Shown: one piece after another, positions 20,215 to 28,280 of the stretch
How positions within the stretch are numbered: position 1 is the stretch's first letter
Layout of the letters: each line of letters starts with the position of its first letter
Source: Candidatus Geothrix skivensis
GTDB lineage: Bacteria; Acidobacteriota; Holophagae; Holophagales; Holophagaceae
Assembly (NCBI GenBank): GCA_016721195.1
Contig: JADKIO010000006.1
Coordinates: forward strand, 496,001-560,000
DNA length: 64,000 nt
Direction of reading: 5' to 3'
The notes under the pieces: generated by a model
Told to the model about the DNA's origin: nothing
Databases searched by the model: none
What the model saw: the letters and a program-made list of their open reading frames with translations, nothing else
Made by a program: the position numbers and the translations under genes

Positions 20215-20871
20215 ATGAGCCTGCGGAACCAGCCCACCTCGGAGCGCATCTTCAGCACCTGCGTGCTCCTGGCCCTTGGCGCCATCCTGGCCGGGGGCCT
20301 CGTCTTCACGCTTCGCAGGGATCGCCTGGGCGCGGCGGCGACTCCTGCCGCCCGGCCCAGGCTGCTGGCGGTGCTGGAAGGCGTCATGGCCCCCAATGTG
20401 AGCCCCGCCGAGACCGGGGCCTTCCGGAAGTGGATCCAGGGCGGCGCCACCCGGTCGGACTTCGGGCCGGTGGCAGCCATCGTGGCCAACAACTGCGCCA
20501 GCTGCCACGGGTCGGGCGGCGAGTTCCCCCGCATCACCAGCTTCGAGGATCTCCGGCCCCTGGCCCTGGAGGAGGCCAGCGGTGGCCTCTACGCCATGCT
20601 CGGGGCCCGGACCCTCCACATCGTCTTGTTCCCCCTGATCTTCCTGGTGGCCGGGATCGGATTCCTGCGACGCACGCGGTGGGCCGGGCACCGGCTCCTG
20701 CTGGGCGGCTGCGCCCTTGCGGTGCTCTTCAATGCTGCCCAGTGGTGGCTGCGCCAGGGCCGCCCCGAGGCCCTGTGGGCCTCCTGGGCAGCTTCGGCAG
20801 GGCTCTCTGCGGCGTTCCTTGCCCTGACCCTGGTGGTGCTGCGGGAGCTGTGGGGCCCCGGACAGGACTAA
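20215..20871 (+). CDS. Predicted membrane-anchored mono-haem cytochrome c-like protein
   Basis: I do not recognise a named family. The 218-residue product has an N-terminal TM helix (about 11-33), a soluble stretch with one haem-binding CxxCH (NCASCHGSGG, near residue 90), and three further hydrophobic helices (about 128-205). The CxxCH follows the first TM helix, so it would face the periplasm if that helix is an uncleaved anchor, as cytochrome c maturation requires. The start is placed at ATG 20215; ATG 20208 is in another frame. It diverges from the hydrolase (81-bp gap) and converges on the ferritin-like gene (8-bp gap). A small electron carrier is the natural guess. Confidence 0.6.
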   Translation: MSLRNQPTSERIFSTCVLLALGAILAGGLVFTLRRDRLGAAATPAARPRLLAVLEGVMAPNVSPAETGAFRKWIQGGATRSDFGPVAAIVANNCASCHGSGGEFPRITSFEDLRPLALEEASGGLYAMLGARTLHIVLFPLIFLVAGIGFLRRTRWAGHRLLLGGCALAVLFNAAQWWLRQGRPEALWASWAASAGLSAAFLALTLVVLRELWGPGQD

Positions 20872-20879
20872 TCGGCGGG

Positions 20880-21404
20880 CTACTGGGCCGCGGGCTCGTC
20901 CACGAAGTCGTCATCCGACAGGCCGCTTTCAGGCCTCAGCTTGTAGAGCTCGGCCTGCACCAGCTGCTGATGCTCCAGTTCCTCGTCCCGCAGCTCCTCG
21001 AAGAGGGCGCGGACCTCGGCGTCCTGCAGCGTGGGCAGGGCCGAGACGAAGAAGGCATGGGCCTTCACTTCCGAGGCCAGGGCGGCCTCCATGGCCTTCC
21101 GGGCGCTCATGAAGGCCCGGGCGGCATCGTAGTCCGGGGCCTCGATGTCGTAGATCATGGTCCGGGACACGGCGCTGGGAGCGCTGCCGAAGCGCGCCAC
21201 CCGGCGGGCCGACAGCTCCCGGCCATGCTTCGCCTCGTTCTCCACCATGTAGCGGAAGAACTTGGCGGCCTCGGGGGTGCGGTGCTGGTCCATCTGCACC
21301 GCGAACTCCTCGTAGCGCTCCTGGGCCTCGTCCTCGATCAGGATGGCCAGATCGAGGGCATCCTTCAGGCTGAGGTTCGCGTAATCAATGCCGCGCGTCG
21401 CCAT
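20880..21404 (-). CDS. Ferritin-like diiron protein (rubrerythrin-type four-helix bundle)
   Basis: A 174-residue helical protein with the diiron ligand pattern of rubrerythrin/ferritin-like proteins: EDEAQERYEEFA, an ExxH in NEAKH, EVKAHAFF, and a second ExxH in EELEH. No rubredoxin CxxC domain is present. Relatives reduce peroxide or bind iron. It starts 10 bp after the korB stop, so it is probably cotranscribed with the oxygen-sensitive 2-oxoacid:ferredoxin oxidoreductase and may protect it. The ATG at 21404 was chosen over an in-frame start 57 bases upstream that would overlap korB. Confidence 0.78.
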   Translation of the reverse strand: MATRGIDYANLSLKDALDLAILIEDEAQERYEEFAVQMDQHRTPEAAKFFRYMVENEAKHGRELSARRVARFGSAPSAVSRTMIYDIEAPDYDAARAFMSARKAMEAALASEVKAHAFFVSALPTLQDAEVRALFEELRDEELEHQQLVQAELYKLRPESGLSDDDFVDEPAAQ

Positions 21405-21414
21405 GGTGGTCCCC

Positions 21415-22296
21415 CTACTTCTTGATGAAGAGATCGAGGATGCGCTCCCGGGGAAGGGCATCCTTGGACAGCAGGGCCTGCCGCTCCTTCACCAGGTCGC
21501 CGTAGGTCGGCGGCGGCTCGGGATTGCGGTAGAACACGCCCAGGTGCATCTTCTCGCCGTACTGCTGGGCCAGGTCCATGGCCGCGAGGCGGTCCGCAGG
21601 GTTGTGGCCCAGGCTCGCGAGGCTTTCCTGGATGGCCTTGAGGCCCTTGATCTGCTGGGCCTCCTCCCCGTAGGTGACGCAGGGGGACTGGATGTTGACG
21701 AAGGCGAAGCCGGGGTAGCGGATGGCCTCCTCGATGACGGCCGCCATGCCCACCAGGTCCGTGGGCGAGGCCTGGGCCACGAAGCCCGCGCCGTAGGCGA
21801 GCACGTAGAGCAGCGGATTCACGGGCTCCTCCAGGCTGCCGTACCGGGAGGTGCAGGTGGTGCGGCCCTTCTGGGAGGTGGGCGAGAGCTGGCCCTTGGT
21901 GAGGCCGTAGATCTGGTTGTCCATCACGATGTAGGTGATGTCCATGTTGCGGCGGATGAGGTGGGCGATGTGGCCGCCGCCGATGGAGAAGCCATCGCCG
22001 TCGCCGCCGGCCGCCAGCACCAGCAGGTCCGGATTGGCCAGCTTGATGCCCTGGGCGATGGGCAGGGCCCGGCCATGAACGCTGTTGAAGCCGTAGGCCG
22101 TGGTGTAGCCGGGGATGCGGCTGGAGCAGCCGATGCCCGAGACGAAGGCGATCTCGTGGGGGGGGCGGCCGATGGCCGCCAGGGCCCGGTAGATCCCCTG
22201 CACTACGGAGAAGTCGCCGCATCCGGGGCACCAGATGGGCTTGAGGTCGCTCTTGTAGTCCTTGGGCTGGAAATCGAGGGTGCCGGTTGCGCTCAT
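21415..22296 (-). CDS. korB: 2-oxoacid:ferredoxin oxidoreductase beta subunit (KorB)
   Basis: The thiamine-diphosphate subunit that decarboxylates a 2-oxoacid (2-oxoglutarate in KorAB) and passes electrons to ferredoxin. The 293-residue protein has WCPGCGD near the N-terminus, SGIGCSSR, the TPP-binding GGDGDGFSIGGGH and MDNQIYGLTKGQ, all standard for the family. GAGGTCGACC precedes ATG 22296; a GTG at 22308 overlaps the korA stop as GTGA and could be used by coupling. Downstream is the diiron ferritin-like gene. Substrate (2-oxoglutarate or pyruvate) is not fixed by sequence alone. Confidence 0.9.
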   Translation of the reverse strand: MSATGTLDFQPKDYKSDLKPIWCPGCGDFSVVQGIYRALAAIGRPPHEIAFVSGIGCSSRIPGYTTAYGFNSVHGRALPIAQGIKLANPDLLVLAAGGDGDGFSIGGGHIAHLIRRNMDITYIVMDNQIYGLTKGQLSPTSQKGRTTCTSRYGSLEEPVNPLLYVLAYGAGFVAQASPTDLVGMAAVIEEAIRYPGFAFVNIQSPCVTYGEEAQQIKGLKAIQESLASLGHNPADRLAAMDLAQQYGEKMHLGVFYRNPEPPPTYGDLVKERQALLSKDALPRERILDLFIKK

Positions 22297-22304
22297 GGTC
22301 GACC

Positions 22305-24095
22305 TCACTCCTGGGGCTGGAGGTTGCCCTCGTGGCTGCGCTGCAGCTCCGAGAGGAGATTGTGAAGGGCCGCGACGATCTCGCTGGGCAGGAAGGGGTT
22401 CGCGCCGCTGCGGGCCATGGGCTTCACGCCCTTGGGCAGGTCGAGGTGCATGCGCAGCAGCTTGTGGGTCTGGGCCAGGTGGGTCTGCTCGATGATCAGC
22501 CCCTTCTGCACCGAGGCGAAGAACTCGTTGTAGACCCCTTCGGCCACCGGATAGAGGAGGTAGGGCACCAGCAATTTCACGTTGATGCCCTGCTCCTGGG
22601 CCATGAGGAGGGCTTCGCGGCAGACGCCGGCCACACTGCCCCAGGCCACCATGGCAATGGGGGCATCCGGATTGCCGCTGACTTCGAAGAGGTCCTTGCG
22701 ATCCTTCAGGGGATCGAACTTCTTGGTGCGCTTGTCGTTCATGCGCGCATGGACGGTGCCGCTGTTCGTGGGCGCGCCGGACTCCACATGCTCGATGCCG
22801 GAGGCCAGGTAGGTGCCGCCCAGCATCCCCGGATGGCTGATGGGGCTGATGTGGTTCTCGGTCTGCTTGAAGCGCTTGTAGTCCTGCAGGTCCGCGCCGG
22901 TGGGACGAACCCGTTCGATGATCTTGAACTGGGTGGTGTCGATGGGATCCAGAGTCTCCTTGCGCTGGGAGATCTCCTGGTCCGAGAGGACGATCACCGG
23001 GGTCTGATAGTACTCGGCGATGTTGAAGGCCTCGATGGTGATGCGGAAGGTGTCGGCCACGGAGGTGGGCGCCAGCACCGGGCGGATGACGTCACCGTGG
23101 GCCGAGAAGGCCGCCGCGAAGAGATCCGACTGCTCGGACTTGGTGGGCAGACCCGTGGAGGGGCCGCCCCGCTGCACGTCCACGATCACCAGGGGCAGCT
23201 CGGCGATGCTGGCCAGGCCCATCATCTCGGATTTCAGCGAGAGGCCGGGGCCGCTGGTGGCGGTCATGGATTTCATCCCGGCGAAGGAGGCGCCCACGGC
23301 GGCACCGATGCCCGCGATCTCGTCCTCGGCCTGGAGCACCGCTCCGCCGTACTTCCACACGTGGTCCGTGAAGAACTGCATGATCTCGGTGGAGGGCGTG
23401 ATGGGGTAGCCGCCGAAGAACTGGCAGCCCGCGAAGATGGCCGCGGCGGCGCACATGTCATTGCCGTCGGTGATCAGCTTCACGTTGCCCTTGGTGTCCG
23501 AGGAAACGATGTTCATGCTGGCCTTGAGGGGGTGGGCCATGGCGAAGGCCCGGCCCGCATCGAAGGCGCGCTGGTTGGCTTCCACCAGCTCCTCGCCCTT
23601 CTTGGCCAGGCGCTTGCGGATGCCCTTCATCACGGCCACGGCGCCGATGCCGAACCAGCCGGCGATGAGACCCAGCACCACGGTGTTCTTGGCCCGCTCT
23701 GTGCCGGCCGTCTCCTTGGCCATGGCGGCGATGGGCACCGCGATCACCTGCAGGGGAGTCACCCCCACCAGGGGGATCTCCGTCTCCTTGATGCCGGTGG
23801 CGGCCTCGTAGATCACCACGGTGGTGCCGCTCACGGGCAGCTCCGCGCCGAACTTGAGGAAGTCTTCCCAGTTCAGGGCCACGGCCACGTCCAGGTTGCC
23901 CCCGGGGTTCAGGATGGGATCGATGCTGATGCGCACCCGGCAGGAGGATTCGCCCCCGCGGATCTGGGAACCGAAGCTCTTGGTCATGACGCCGTGGTAG
24001 CCCTCGGCGGCCGCCGCCTGGATCAGCGAATCCCCGGCGGAAACGATGCCGTCACCTCCCGAACCAGCCATTCCGAAGACGAGATCTTTGCGCAT
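22305..24095 (-). CDS. korA: 2-oxoacid:ferredoxin oxidoreductase alpha/gamma fusion (KorA)
   Basis: The 596-residue protein fuses the gamma domain (about 1-190; GMAGSGGDG, FGSQIRGGESSCRVRIS) to the alpha pyrimidine-binding domain (GCQFFGGYPITPSTEI, MTATSGPGLSLKSE, DVQRGGPSTGLPTKSEQSDL), the usual arrangement of two-subunit KorAB enzymes. With KorB it oxidises a 2-oxoacid to acyl-CoA and reduces ferredoxin in the cytosol. GGAGGTGCCC precedes the ATG at 24095. It is the first gene of korA-korB-ferritin. Upstream (24096-24269) no convincing promoter could be fixed. Confidence 0.9.
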   Translation of the reverse strand: MRKDLVFGMAGSGGDGIVSAGDSLIQAAAAEGYHGVMTKSFGSQIRGGESSCRVRISIDPILNPGGNLDVAVALNWEDFLKFGAELPVSGTTVVIYEAATGIKETEIPLVGVTPLQVIAVPIAAMAKETAGTERAKNTVVLGLIAGWFGIGAVAVMKGIRKRLAKKGEELVEANQRAFDAGRAFAMAHPLKASMNIVSSDTKGNVKLITDGNDMCAAAAIFAGCQFFGGYPITPSTEIMQFFTDHVWKYGGAVLQAEDEIAGIGAAVGASFAGMKSMTATSGPGLSLKSEMMGLASIAELPLVIVDVQRGGPSTGLPTKSEQSDLFAAAFSAHGDVIRPVLAPTSVADTFRITIEAFNIAEYYQTPVIVLSDQEISQRKETLDPIDTTQFKIIERVRPTGADLQDYKRFKQTENHISPISHPGMLGGTYLASGIEHVESGAPTNSGTVHARMNDKRTKKFDPLKDRKDLFEVSGNPDAPIAMVAWGSVAGVCREALLMAQEQGINVKLLVPYLLYPVAEGVYNEFFASVQKGLIIEQTHLAQTHKLLRMHLDLPKGVKPMARSGANPFLPSEIVAALHNLLSELQRSHEGNLQPQE

Positions 24096-24269
24096 GGGCA
24101 CCTCCGGGAGGGAGTGAATGGGACCGGCTGGACAGCTTTCCGCGGTCCAACCTCCCGGACACGGAACCTGTGGTCAAGACGTGCCTTCTACCCTAGCCGC
24201 AGAGGGGCTCGGTTTTCATCACAGTTTCCCGGATTCAGGGGCCAAACGGCAGCGTGCGGGCCGATTGCC

Positions 24270-24725
24270 TCACTCCTTGTAGGCCCCAGCGCAGATGATC
24301 AGATCATCATGTATCGCCGCAAAGGTCGTCTTCAATTCGACCTTCCCGGTCTTCGGATCCGGGTACTTGTAGGTGGTCCATCCGCTGCCCTTGGTCTTGG
24401 CGTTGTGGATGAACTCGCGGACATAGTACTTCCCGTCGGGATCCTTCGCATCGTAGCGGCTGAGGCCCACCAGCTGGATCCTGGAGCCATGGGCCACACA
24501 GACGCCCTGCAGGTTGTAGGCGAACAAGTACAGGGCGTCCCCCTTCTTGAGGTGGAACTCGCCATTGGGCAGGTTCGTGGCCTCCAGCAGCTTGTCCTTC
24601 CCGTTCTTTTTGGCAAAGACGATGGCTGCCTTCACCAACGCTTCGGCCCTGGCATTGCCATCCTCCTGGGCAGACAGGACGCTGCAGAGCAGCATTCCCA
24701 CGGCGAAAGCACGCATGGTTCGCAT
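24270..24725 (-). CDS. Secreted single-Cache-domain protein
   Basis: A 151-residue exported protein made almost entirely of one sCache_2-type sensor fold. After a signal peptide (about 1-20, cleavage near LSAQ) come the family cues: GDALYLFAYNLQGVCVAHGS, DPDGKYYVREF, GSGWTTYKYPDP and a final LIICAGAYKE. Cache domains bind small molecules, usually as part of a chemoreceptor or kinase; here no transmembrane or signalling domain is attached. The start at 24725 follows GGAGGGTGAG. It stands between korA and fabD. It could act as a free periplasmic binding partner for a separate receptor. Confidence 0.75.
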   Translation of the reverse strand: MRTMRAFAVGMLLCSVLSAQEDGNARAEALVKAAIVFAKKNGKDKLLEATNLPNGEFHLKKGDALYLFAYNLQGVCVAHGSRIQLVGLSRYDAKDPDGKYYVREFIHNAKTKGSGWTTYKYPDPKTGKVELKTTFAAIHDDLIICAGAYKE

Positions 24726-24815
24726 CTCACCCTCCATCAAAGTGGCACCCTGCCCGGAACCTGTACCCGGTCGAAGGACCTGAGTTGGACACGGGGTAGT
24801 GTTTCTGCCTATCGG

Positions 24816-24836
24816 TCAACCCTGGAAAAGGGTTGA
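24816..24836 (-). terminator. Possible hairpin downstream of fabD
   Basis: TCAACCC...GGGTTGA forms a 7-bp stem with a 7-base loop, about 33 bp beyond the fabD stop. It lacks a U-tract, so termination is uncertain. Confidence 0.3.
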
Positions 24837-24868
24837 ATCCTATGGAGAATTTGCGATGCAGGCCGCCC

Positions 24869-25807
24869 TCAGCCCAGCTGGGCCAGATCCTCCGGAGCGC
24901 CCAGGCTGAGGGCCACCACGTCGAGCCCCCGCTCCTTGGCCTGCCGTTTCGCCAGTCCCGCCAGCACCTTGCCCGGCCCGAGTTCCACAAAGGTGGAGAC
25001 CCCCGCATCCAGCAGCAGGTCCATGGTCGCCTGCCAGCGCACGGCGCCCGGGATCTGGCGCACCAGGCCATCCCGCAGGGCGGTGGGTTCCGAGATGGCG
25101 GCGGCGTCCACGTTGTTCACCAGGGGGCAGATCGGCACCTTGAAGGTCAGCCCGCGCAGGAGGGGCTCCATGCGGGCCTTGGCGGGCTCCATCAGGGGCG
25201 AGTGGAAGGGGGCGCTCACGGGCAGCTTCATCATCTTGCGTCCGCCCCGGGCCTTGGCCGCCTCCATGGCCGCCTCCACCGCTTCCGCGTGCCCGGCGAT
25301 GACGATCTGGCCCGGGCCGTTGAAGTTGGCGGGGACCACGATCTTCCCGGTCGAGGCCTCGGCCTCGGCGCAGCTGGCCTCCACATCCGCCAGGCTCATG
25401 CCCAGCAGGGCGGCCATGGCGCCCACGCCCACGGGCACGGCCTCCTGCATGGCGCGCCCCCGCTCACGGACCGTGCGCACCGCCTCCTGGAAGCCCAGGG
25501 CGCCCAGCGCCACCAGTGCGCTGTACTCCCCGAGGGAGTGCCCCGCCGCGAAGTGGGGCTTGGGAAGCCGGTGGGCCCAGGCCCGGACCACCATGATGCT
25601 GTGGGTGAGGATGGCGGGCTGGGTGTGCTCCGTCAGCTTCAGCGTTTCCTCCGGCCCCTCCGCCATCAGCTTCGACAGGGGAAAGCCCAGGGCGGCATCC
25701 GCATCCTGTAGCACCGCCAGGGCTGCAGGCTCGGCCTGGGCCAGGGCCAGGCCCATGCCCACCGCCTGCGACCCCTGCCCCGGAAACAGCCAAGCCACCT
25801 TGCTCAT
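24869..25807 (-). CDS. fabD: Malonyl-CoA:ACP transacylase
   Basis: Loads malonyl onto acyl carrier protein for fatty acid elongation. The 312-residue protein has FPGQGSQ at the N-terminus, the nucleophile in GHSLGEYSAL (Ser near residue 90), the His-containing PVSAPFHSPLM, and the C-terminal GPGKVLAGL. GAGGTTCCC precedes the ATG. It ends a minus-strand run pseudopilin-yceD-rpmF-plsX-fabD, the common order of lipid genes after rpmF. Confidence 0.93.
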   Translation of the reverse strand: MSKVAWLFPGQGSQAVGMGLALAQAEPAALAVLQDADAALGFPLSKLMAEGPEETLKLTEHTQPAILTHSIMVVRAWAHRLPKPHFAAGHSLGEYSALVALGALGFQEAVRTVRERGRAMQEAVPVGVGAMAALLGMSLADVEASCAEAEASTGKIVVPANFNGPGQIVIAGHAEAVEAAMEAAKARGGRKMMKLPVSAPFHSPLMEPAKARMEPLLRGLTFKVPICPLVNNVDAAAISEPTALRDGLVRQIPGAVRWQATMDLLLDAGVSTFVELGPGKVLAGLAKRQAKERGLDVVALSLGAPEDLAQLG

Positions 25808-25891
25808 GGGAACCTCGTCTTCGTTCTTCAGTCTTGAGAGGCGGCCCTGGGGGCAGCGCCCTTCCTACAGCCTACAGCCCACGGCCCACAG

Positions 25892-26917
25892 TCAATCCTG
25901 GGGAAGGAGCAGGGCCACGCGCTCCTGGATGCGCTCGTGGAGGCGGTGCTCGGCGGCCCGCAGGGCGGCGCGGATGGCGTTGCGCACGGCCTTGGCGTCG
26001 CTGCGGCCGTGGCCGATGATGCTCACGCCCTTGACGCCCAGCAGGGGGGCGCCCCCGTACTCCGAATAGTCGAGCTTCTTCTTGAAGCTCTTCATGGCGG
26101 GCTTGGCCAGCAGGCCCGCGAACTTGGTGAGGGCGCTCTGCATGAAGCTTTCGCGCAGGCCGCTGATGATGCCCTCGGCCAGGGCCTCGCTGGACTTCAG
26201 CACCACGTTCCCCACGAAGCCATCACAGGCGATGACATCAAAGTTCCCGTTCCAGATGTCCCGGCCCTCGGCGTTGCCCTCGAAACGGATGTCCATCTGC
26301 CGCAGCATCGCGGAGGCCTCCTTGGTCACATCCGTACCCTTGCCGTCCTCCTCGCCCACGCTCAGGATGCCCACCCGGGGCCGCTCGAGGCCGAGAACCT
26401 CCTCGGCGTACACGGATCCCATCACCGCGAACTGGGCGATGTGCTCGGCCCGGCTGTCCACGTTGGCGCCCACATCCAGCAGCACCGTCGGCCTGCCCAT
26501 CATATTGGGCAGGACGCTGGCCAGGGCAGGCCGGTCAACACCTTCGAGCTTGCCGATGACGAGGCTGGAGGCCACCATGGCGGCGCCCGTGTGCCCCATG
26601 GACACCACCCCGTGGGCCCGGCCCTCGCGCACCAGCTGGGCGGCCACCCGGATGGAGCTGTCCTTCTTCTCCTTGAGGATGCTGGTGGCCTTGTCCTCCA
26701 TGACCACCGTCTGGGAGGCATGCACCAGCTCAGCCCGGGCCAGCAGCTCCGGCGTGAACCCGTAGCGGGGGAGCAGGGGGCGGATCACCGCGTCGTCGCC
26801 CACCAGGAGCAGACACAGCCCAGGCCAGGCCTCCAAGGCCTCCCGGGCGCCTTGCAGGGTGGCATCGGGGGCAAAGTCGCCCCCCATGACATCCAGGGCA
26901 ATGCGATGGCCGTCCAC
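25892..26917 (-). CDS. plsX: Phosphate acyltransferase PlsX
   Basis: Converts acyl-ACP to acyl-phosphate, the acyl donor for PlsY in phospholipid synthesis. The 341-residue product opens with IALDVMGGDFAP and contains GHTGAAMVASS, DVGANVDS, VGILSVGEED and a YSEYGGAPLLGVKG segment, all diagnostic. The start is a GTG at 26917, 10 bp after the rpmF stop; no ATG upstream fits and the ribosome site is weak, suggesting coupling with rpmF translation. Confidence 0.93.
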   Translation of the reverse strand: MDGHRIALDVMGGDFAPDATLQGAREALEAWPGLCLLLVGDDAVIRPLLPRYGFTPELLARAELVHASQTVVMEDKATSILKEKKDSSIRVAAQLVREGRAHGVVSMGHTGAAMVASSLVIGKLEGVDRPALASVLPNMMGRPTVLLDVGANVDSRAEHIAQFAVMGSVYAEEVLGLERPRVGILSVGEEDGKGTDVTKEASAMLRQMDIRFEGNAEGRDIWNGNFDVIACDGFVGNVVLKSSEALAEGIISGLRESFMQSALTKFAGLLAKPAMKSFKKKLDYSEYGGAPLLGVKGVSIIGHGRSDAKAVRNAIRAALRAAEHRLHERIQERVALLLPQD

Positions 26918-26927
26918 CGGCCGACTC

Positions 26928-27113
26928 TTAGACCGTCTCGGCGACGCGGACGGCCAGCTTGCCGCGATAGAAGCCGCAGCTGGGGCAGACGCGATGGGGC
27001 AGCTTGGGGGTCTGGCAGTTCGGGCAGGTGCTGGCGCTCATGACTTCGAGCGAGTCATGGGTGCGCCGACGGTCGCGGCGGGCCTTGGAATGGCGGCGCT
27101 TGGGATTCGGCAT
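26928..27113 (-). CDS. rpmF: 50S ribosomal protein L32
   Basis: A 61-residue basic protein of the large ribosomal subunit. It opens with MPNPKRRHSKARRDRRR and has a four-cysteine zinc site (CPNC and CPSC), as in zinc-containing L32. It lies between yceD and plsX, its standard position. Confidence 0.95.
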   Translation of the reverse strand: MPNPKRRHSKARRDRRRTHDSLEVMSASTCPNCQTPKLPHRVCPSCGFYRGKLAVRVAETV

Positions 27114-27157
27114 GGCTTGCTCCTAGGGATTGAACGCAATGTTCCAGATTAAGGGTT

Positions 27158-27691
27158 TCAGGATTCCGGGTCCAGCTTGATTCCCGCCAGAGCCTTCGTC
27201 AGGGCCTGGTTCAGGGCTGAGGGGACCAGCTCGGCTTCGGGTCGGCAGTGACAGGGCCCCTTGTTCCAGTTCTTGCCGCAGGTGGGGCAGAGTCCCTTGC
27301 AGTCTTCGGCGCAGAGGGGGCGCATGGGGGCCTGGAGCTCGAACTGCTCGCGGACCAGTTCCGCCTCGTCCAGTCGGTCCTCGGGGAGGAAGACCACATC
27401 CAGATCCTGGGTCCCCAGGGTATGGGAACCCCGGCCCACCAGCTCGGCATCCTTGCTGCCCAGGAACTGGCTTTCGACGGCCAGGGGCCGGTCCAGGGGC
27501 GCCAGGCAGCGGCTGCAGGCCCCCTGCCACAGGGCCTGCCCTTTGACCTCCAGGAACACATCTCTGTCGGAGGCCAGGGCGAAGACCGACCAGCTCAGGT
27601 CGCGCAGGACCACGCCACCCTCCAGGTCCACCTGGGCCGTGGTGCCATTCAGGCGGAGGCCCTCCGGGGGCAGCTTGTAGAGATCGATCAC
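27158..27691 (-). CDS. yceD: YceD/DUF177 family protein
   Basis: A 177-residue member of the DUF177 family, usually encoded just before rpmF and implicated in 23S rRNA accumulation. It has the family's CSRCLAPL motif in the middle and a C-terminal Cys cluster (GLCPTCGKN then CHC). The start is a GTG at 27691, whose GTGA overlaps the stop of the upstream pseudopilin gene, so translation is probably coupled. No better start exists. Confidence 0.85.
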   Translation of the reverse strand: MIDLYKLPPEGLRLNGTTAQVDLEGGVVLRDLSWSVFALASDRDVFLEVKGQALWQGACSRCLAPLDRPLAVESQFLGSKDAELVGRGSHTLGTQDLDVVFLPEDRLDEAELVREQFELQAPMRPLCAEDCKGLCPTCGKNWNKGPCHCRPEAELVPSALNQALTKALAGIKLDPES

Positions 27692-28191
27692 TTTTTGGCT
27701 CCGGGTCCCGCGGTTGCCTCGCCCGCAGGGGTGGTCGCCGAGGGGGCGCTTACCGGGGAGGAGCCGCTCACCTGGCCGGGAGTGCGGATGATGGGCCCAG
27801 CGTCTTCCTGGTTGTTGGGATCCCCGGCGCACTTCAGCTCGTAGGTGGCCTTGGTGGACTTGCCCTCGTAGGGCTGCCCGAAGGGGTCCTGGGCGGACAT
27901 GCCCACCTTGATGAGGCTTTCCTTCACCAGCGATGAGTTGTTGTCGATCATGGCATCGAAGTTGCCGAAATCGGGGAACTTGCCGTGCTTGAGGTAGTAC
28001 TGGTCCAAGCCCTCGGACACGATCTTGAGGTCGTCCTGGGCCTTGAGGTAGCGGGCCTGGGCCGAGTGCTTCCGGAACTGGGAGAAGCCCAGGGTGCCGA
28101 GCACGGCGATGATCATCATCGCCACCAGCAGTTCCAGGAGGGAGAAACCCCGGCTGCCGGGGCGGCTCGTGCGGGTGGGGGTCGAGGTCAT
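27688..28191 (-). CDS. Type II secretion/type IV pilus pseudopilin (GspG-like)
   Basis: A 167-residue prepilin. A short basic leader ends in RG and is followed by FSLLELLVAMMIIAVLGTLGF, giving a prepilin peptidase site and the conserved Glu5, then a membrane helix, a helical stalk with Tyr-rich ending (GLDQYYLKHGKFP), and a DPFGQPY motif typical of major pseudopilins such as GspG. The C-terminus is Ala/Thr/Pro-rich. The start is placed at ATG 28191, which leaves a leader of normal length; in-frame starts further upstream would add an implausible 31 residues. It is overlapped by yceD, an unusual neighbour for a pilin. Confidence 0.75.
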   Translation of the reverse strand: MTSTPTRTSRPGSRGFSLLELLVAMMIIAVLGTLGFSQFRKHSAQARYLKAQDDLKIVSEGLDQYYLKHGKFPDFGNFDAMIDNNSSLVKESLIKVGMSAQDPFGQPYEGKSTKATYELKCAGDPNNQEDAGPIIRTPGQVSGSSPVSAPSATTPAGEATAGPGAKK

Positions 28192-28280
28192 GGGTGGGAT
28201 CCGGGAAAAGGGGCCGGATGGGTCGCATCCGAGCGTTCCAGTGTGCCAGGAATGGCCAAAAAAGCAAGGATTCATGGGCA

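Noticed and set aside
24741..24868. Possible riboswitch (cyclic-di-GMP type) upstream of the Cache gene
   Set aside because: A small hairpin and a few A-rich loops are present but none of the conserved core bases of the GEMM class or of other riboswitches I know could be found.
28236..28258. Possible sigma54 promoter before the pseudopilin gene (TGGCAC on the minus strand)
   Set aside because: The -12 element TTGC is missing at the required spacing; the match stops at the -24 half.
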